From positions 2,542,001 through 2,606,000 of the forward strand of contig NZ_FYEW01000001.1 in the NCBI RefSeq assembly GCF_900187375.1: a stretch of DNA of 64,000 nt, given 5' to 3'. This DNA is from Hymenobacter gelipurpurascens (GTDB lineage: Bacteria; Bacteroidota; Bacteroidia; Cytophagales; Hymenobacteraceae). Made by a program: the position numbers and the translations under genes. Within the stretch, counting starts at the first letter, position 1. Every line of letters starts with the position of its first letter. Of the stretch, positions 59,962-64,000 are shown piece by piece. The notes under the pieces were generated by a model. The model saw only the letters and a program-made list of their open reading frames with translations. It was not told the origin of the DNA and searched no databases.

Positions 59962-62925
59962 GTGAAAAAACCCTTTCTGCTTTTCCTCCCGGCTATTGCG
60001 GCGCTTAGCCTTACCCAGTGCCAGACCAGCAAGCCGGTAGCCGCCACCGATACTCCTTCGGCCACTACCAGTTCTGCTTCACAGAAGGAATACAAGTACC
60101 AGACCGTAGAAGGCGACCCGCTCAAAGCGCGCATCTACACCCTGGACAACGGCCTGACCGTTTACCTCTCCGATTACGACGACGCCCCTCGCATTCAGAC
60201 CTATATGGCGGTGCGCGCCGGCTCCAAGAACGATCCGCACAACGCCACTGGCCTGGCGCACTATCTGGAGCACATGGTGTTCAAGGGCACCTCCAAGCTA
60301 GGCACTCAGAACTGGGCCGCCGAGAAAGTAGAACTCGACAAGATTGAGGCTCTTTACGAGCAGTATCGTGCCCAGACTGATGTGGCCAGCCGCAAGAAGC
60401 TCTACCACCAGATTGACTCTGTATCGAGTGTGGCGGCCAAGTATGCCGTAGCCAATGAGTACGACAAGGTGATGGGTGCCATCGGGGCGAAAGGCTCCAA
60501 CGCTTACACCTCGGTGGAGCAGACGGTCTATCAGGAGGATATTCCAAGCAATCAGATTGAGAAGTGGGCCGCCATTCAGAGCGAGCGGCTGGGCGAGATG
60601 GTGCCGCGCCTGTTCCATACGGAGCTGGAGGCGGTGTATGAGGAGAAAAACCGGGGCCTCGACAGCGACTTCCGCAAGGAGTTGGAGATGCTCAACCGCA
60701 ACCTCTACCAGAAGCACGAGTACGGCACGCAGACCACCATCGGCACGATTGAGCACCTGCAGAACCCGTCTATCACCGAAATCAAAAAGTACTTCGGCCA
60801 GTATTACGTGCCGAACAACGTAGCCCTCTGCCTCTCCGGCGACCTAGACTACGACCAGACCATCCGCGTCATCAATCAATACTTTGGCAAGCTGCAAAGC
60901 AAGCCGGTACCGGCCTACACGCCTGCCAAAGAATCGCCCATTACGGCGCCTATCGTGAAGGAAGTAATCGGCCCAGATGCGGAGAACGTGATGCTCGGCT
61001 ACCGCTTCCCCGGCGTGGCGACCCGCGACGCGCTGGTGCTGCGCATGCTGGACAAGATCCTGACCAACGGTCAGGCCGGCCTCATCGACCTGAACCTGAA
61101 CCAGAAGCAGGCCGTGCTGAGCGCGGCTTCCTTCACGGATATCAACAACGACTACTCCTCGCACATTCTGTACGCTACGCCGCGCCAGGGCCAGAAGCTG
61201 GAGCAGGTGCGCGACCTGCTGCTAGGCCAGTTGGAGAAGGTGAAGAAAGGCGACTTCCCAGAGTGGCTGATTCCGGCCATCATCAACAACGAGCAACTGC
61301 AGCGCACCAAGAGCTACGAGAGCAACGAGGCTCGTGCTGGCGCCTTCGTGGAGGCCTTCGTGGCCCGCGAAGACTGGAAGGACTACCTGAAGCAATTCGA
61401 CGATTTCGCGACCATCACGAAGGAAGAAGTAGTGCGTGTGGCGAACCAGTACTACGGCCCTAGCTACGTAGCCGTGTACAAGCGCACCGGCCAGGACCCC
61501 AACAAGGTGAAAGTGGTGAAGCCCGCCATTACGCCCGTTCCCGTAAACCGCGAGGTAGCTTCGGAGTTCTACAAAGAAGTAACCAACAAATCTACGCCGG
61601 AGCTGCAGCCTGTTTTCCTCGATTACAAAAAGGACATCCAGGAAACCAAGCTGGCTTCGGGCGTGCCGGTGTTCTATACCCGCAACGCCGAGAACAACCT
61701 CTTCAACCTGTACTACGTGCTCGATATGGGCACGAACAACGACCCGCGTCTGGGCCTGGCTGCCGATTACCTACAGTACCTGGGCACCGGCAAGTACACG
61801 GCTGAGCAGCTGCAGCAGGAGTTCTACAAGCTGGGTTGTTCCTTCGCCGTGAGCAGCGGCCAAGACCGCATTTTTGTGAGCCTGAGTGGCCTAGACAGCA
61901 ATTTCGAGCCGGCATTGCAGCTGTTCGAGAGCCTGATTAACGCACCCAAGCCTGATGCCGCCGCGTTGCAGAACATGGTGGCCGGTGAGTTAAAGTCGCG
62001 CCAAGATGCCAAGCTGAACAAAGGCGTGATTCTGAATCAGGCCATGCTGAACTATGCTAAGTATGGCTCGAAAAACCCCTTCACCAGCCGCCTAAGCGAG
62101 AAAGAACTGAAGGCCCTGAAGCCCGAGCAGCTGACCACGCTCATCAAGCAGATTCCAACCTATCAGCACCGTGTGCTGTACTACGGTCCGCGCCCGGCTA
62201 CTGGCCTAGTAACTACCCTGAACACCGACCACAAGACGCCTGCCACGCTCAAAGCAGTTCCGGCCGCGAAGGACTTCGCGGAGCAGCCCATGAACGCACG
62301 GAAGGTGTATTGGGTGGACTACAACATGGTGCAGGCGGAAATCCTGTTCCTGACCAAGGGCGACATCTACGACAAGAACATTGTACCCACAGTAAGCCTC
62401 TACAACGAGTATTTCGGGGGCAGCATGGGCAGCATTGTGTTTCAGGAACTGCGCGAGTCGAAGGCACTGGCCTACTCCGCCTCTTCGCGTTACGCCAACG
62501 CCGACAAGCTGGGCCGCAGCAGCTACAACCTCAGCTACATCGGGACGCAGAGCGACAAGCTGCCTGAGGCTATGGCCGGTATGGAAGCTCTGCTGAACGA
62601 TATGCCGGTGGCCGAAGCCAACCTGCAGATTGCCAAGAACGCCATCCGCAACAGCATTGCCACGGAGCGCATCACCAAGTCGGATGTGCTGTTCAGCTAC
62701 GAGCGCGCCAAGCGCCTGGGCCTCGACTATGATGTGCGCCGCGACGTGTATGAGAAGACGCAGAACATGAGCTTCGCGGATCTGCAGAAGTTTCAGCAGG
62801 CGAAAGTGAAAGGCCAGAACCAAACGATTCTGGTTATCGGCTCGAAAGACCGCCTCAATTTCAAGGAGCTAGCCAAGTACGGCCAGGTCCAGCAACTCAC
62901 GCTGAAAGAGATTTTCGGCTATTAA
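59962..62925 (+). CDS. Lipoprotein M16-family zinc peptidase with two M16 domains, 987 aa
   Basis: A periplasmic or surface metalloprotease. GTG 59962 is preferred: it gives MKKPFLLFLPAIAALSLTQC with a lipoprotein signal (Cys20; -1 Gln is unusual). The zinc motif is H100-YLEH (HxxEH) and E227 in VYEEKNRG, spaced about 123 residues because of an inserted helical region. The first half is catalytic, the second (from about 530) is the inactive M16 partner (ETKLASGVPVFYTRNAENN). Such twin-domain proteins degrade peptides or process secreted proteins. Confidence 0.9.
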   Translation: MKKPFLLFLPAIAALSLTQCQTSKPVAATDTPSATTSSASQKEYKYQTVEGDPLKARIYTLDNGLTVYLSDYDDAPRIQTYMAVRAGSKNDPHNATGLAHYLEHMVFKGTSKLGTQNWAAEKVELDKIEALYEQYRAQTDVASRKKLYHQIDSVSSVAAKYAVANEYDKVMGAIGAKGSNAYTSVEQTVYQEDIPSNQIEKWAAIQSERLGEMVPRLFHTELEAVYEEKNRGLDSDFRKELEMLNRNLYQKHEYGTQTTIGTIEHLQNPSITEIKKYFGQYYVPNNVALCLSGDLDYDQTIRVINQYFGKLQSKPVPAYTPAKESPITAPIVKEVIGPDAENVMLGYRFPGVATRDALVLRMLDKILTNGQAGLIDLNLNQKQAVLSAASFTDINNDYSSHILYATPRQGQKLEQVRDLLLGQLEKVKKGDFPEWLIPAIINNEQLQRTKSYESNEARAGAFVEAFVAREDWKDYLKQFDDFATITKEEVVRVANQYYGPSYVAVYKRTGQDPNKVKVVKPAITPVPVNREVASEFYKEVTNKSTPELQPVFLDYKKDIQETKLASGVPVFYTRNAENNLFNLYYVLDMGTNNDPRLGLAADYLQYLGTGKYTAEQLQQEFYKLGCSFAVSSGQDRIFVSLSGLDSNFEPALQLFESLINAPKPDAAALQNMVAGELKSRQDAKLNKGVILNQAMLNYAKYGSKNPFTSRLSEKELKALKPEQLTTLIKQIPTYQHRVLYYGPRPATGLVTTLNTDHKTPATLKAVPAAKDFAEQPMNARKVYWVDYNMVQAEILFLTKGDIYDKNIVPTVSLYNEYFGGSMGSIVFQELRESKALAYSASSRYANADKLGRSSYNLSYIGTQSDKLPEAMAGMEALLNDMPVAEANLQIAKNAIRNSIATERITKSDVLFSYERAKRLGLDYDVRRDVYEKTQNMSFADLQKFQQAKVKGQNQTILVIGSKDRLNFKELAKYGQVQQLTLKEIFGY

Positions 62926-62930
62926 CCGGT

Positions 62931-62987
62931 AACCGTAGGCCACCTCTAGCCCGTCATGCTCTGACGGGCTAGAGGTGGCCTACGGTT
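62931..62987. terminator. 26-bp perfect hairpin before icd
   Basis: Arms 62931-62956 and 62962-62987 match fully with a 5-base loop. Both arms contain the GGCCTA word. It follows the M16 peptidase gene. Confidence 0.82.
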
Positions 62988-63049
62988 CTACTTCTACTAA
63001 CCCCACAACTCCTAAATAACTGTCACTTAACACCTGACATCTTTTTCCA

Positions 63050-64000
63050 ATGGCAGAGAAAATCACCATCAAAAACGGCAAGCTGAACGTACCTGACCAA
63101 CCCATCATTCCTTTTATTGAGGGCGATGGTACGGGTCCGGACATTTGGGCGGCTTCCGTACGAGTATTTGACGCGGCTGTGGCAAAGGCCTACGGCGGGT
63201 CGCGCAAGCTGATCTGGAAAGAGGTACTGGCTGGTGAGAAATCTTTCAAGCAGACGGGTAACTGGTTGCCCAATGAAACCCTCGACGCTTTCCGGGAATA
63301 CCTGGTGGGCATCAAAGGCCCCCTGACAACTCCCGTGGGCGGCGGTATCCGCTCTCTGAACGTGGCCCTGCGCCAGGAACTAGACCTGTACGCCTGCGTG
63401 CGCCCCGTGCGCTGGTTTGATGGCGTTCCTTCACCTGTGAAGCACCCCGAGCTGACGGATATGGTCATCTTCCGCGAGAACACGGAGGATATCTATGCCG
63501 GCATTGAGTACATGAACGGTACGCCCCAGGCTCAGAAAATGCTGGAATTCCTGCAGGACGAGATGGGCGTGAAGAAAATCCGCTTCCCCGAGACGTCTTC
63601 GTTCGGCATTAAGCCTGTGTCGAAAGAGGGCACCGAGCGTCTGGTGCGCGCAGCCATTGAGTACGCCATTTCGCACAACAAGCCTTCCGTGACCATCGTG
63701 CACAAGGGCAACATCATGAAGTTCACCGAGGGCGCCTTCAAAACCTGGGGCTACGAGCTGGCTGAGCGCGAGTTCGGCGACAAAATATACACCTGGGCTC
63801 AGTACGATAAAGTATTGGCTAAGCAGGGCCAGGAAGTAGCCGACGCGCAGCAGAAAGCCGCGCTGGATGGTGGCAAAATCCTCATCAAGGACAGCATTGC
63901 AGATGCCTTCCTGCAGCAGATTCTGCTCCGTCCCGCCGACTACTCCGTAGTGGCTACCCTAAACCTGAACGGCGACTATATCTCCGACGCGCTGGCCGCC
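63050..64000 (+). CDS. icd: NADP-dependent isocitrate dehydrogenase, 3' truncated by window edge
   Basis: First 317 residues of the TCA-cycle enzyme converting isocitrate to 2-oxoglutarate. ATG 63050 gives [51 protein letters not shown] (substrate Ser/Asn/Arg), [33 protein letters not shown] and [14 protein letters not shown] match E. coli Icd closely. About 110 C-terminal residues lie outside the window, including those that settle NADP preference, so NADP use is inferred from family membership. Confidence 0.95.
   Translation, partial: MAEKITIKNGKLNVPDQPIIPFIEGDGTGPDIWAASVRVFDAAVAKAYGGSRKLIWKEVLAGEKSFKQTGNWLPNETLDAFREYLVGIKGPLTTPVGGGIRSLNVALRQELDLYACVRPVRWFDGVPSPVKHPELTDMVIFRENTEDIYAGIEYMNGTPQAQKMLEFLQDEMGVKKIRFPETSSFGIKPVSKEGTERLVRAAIEYAISHNKPSVTIVHKGNIMKFTEGAFKTWGYELAEREFGDKIYTWAQYDKVLAKQGQEVADAQQKAALDGGKILIKDSIADAFLQQILLRPADYSVVATLNLNGDYISDALAA

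Overview
The window looks like a GC-rich Bacteroidota chromosome, most likely a Hymenobacter-type member of the Cytophagales. The evidence is as follows. Many genes lack a Shine-Dalgarno sequence and several have a TAnnTTTG -7 element. Several families are ones I associate with that group. The tmRNA encodes a GEYSYAMAA-type tag. Secreted lipoproteins and beta-barrel proteins are abundant. The genus assignment is inference. No plasmid, phage, insertion sequence or CRISPR array is visible. The window opens inside an RND efflux pump gene and ends inside icd.

1-14 kb: RND pump (partial), secreted esterase, glycine-zipper protein, NTF2-like lipoprotein, then an aldehyde dehydrogenase with its DUF779 partner and a divergent AraC-type regulator. 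The aldehyde dehydrogenase/regulator gap holds two 11-bp direct repeats 21 bp apart. An MFS transporter and rmlD follow. Next comes a minus-strand group with a radical-SAM protein, an epoxide-hydrolase-like protein and a TIGR03915-type protein, which is a poorly characterised DNA-repair pair with an insertion. 14-31 kb: BamA/TamA-like protein, cvfB, small membrane and barrel proteins, OmpH-like chaperone, the AstE-like/rimK/retropepsin cluster, a PQQ-type sugar dehydrogenase, macrodomain protein, DoxX-like protein, DUF502 protein, ispH, cmk and a 52-residue lipoprotein.

30-47 kb: adenine deaminase, a receiver-only response regulator, a CBS-like PLP enzyme, sucD with a textbook promoter, a mercuric-reductase-like flavoprotein flanked by two similar lipoproteins, then rny, zapA, a coiled-coil gene and pheT, then DUF1684, radC and a metallophosphoesterase. 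47-64 kb: lipoproteins, uvsE, one AT-rich orphan gene, a two-component system next to three secreted proteins, type II NADH dehydrogenase, tmRNA, dnaX, a double-domain M16 peptidase and icd.

Three signals stand out. First, dnaX carries an 11-A run after codon 423, and both shifted frames stop within three codons, which suggests tau/gamma production by slippage. Second, a short word, roughly ASTGGCCTAS (S = C or G), is scattered through genes and spacers far more often than expected. Third, about eight large palindromic elements of roughly 80-230 bp in related subfamilies sit between genes. At least three of them share a conserved loop, in both orientations, so they look like dispersed mobile repeats.
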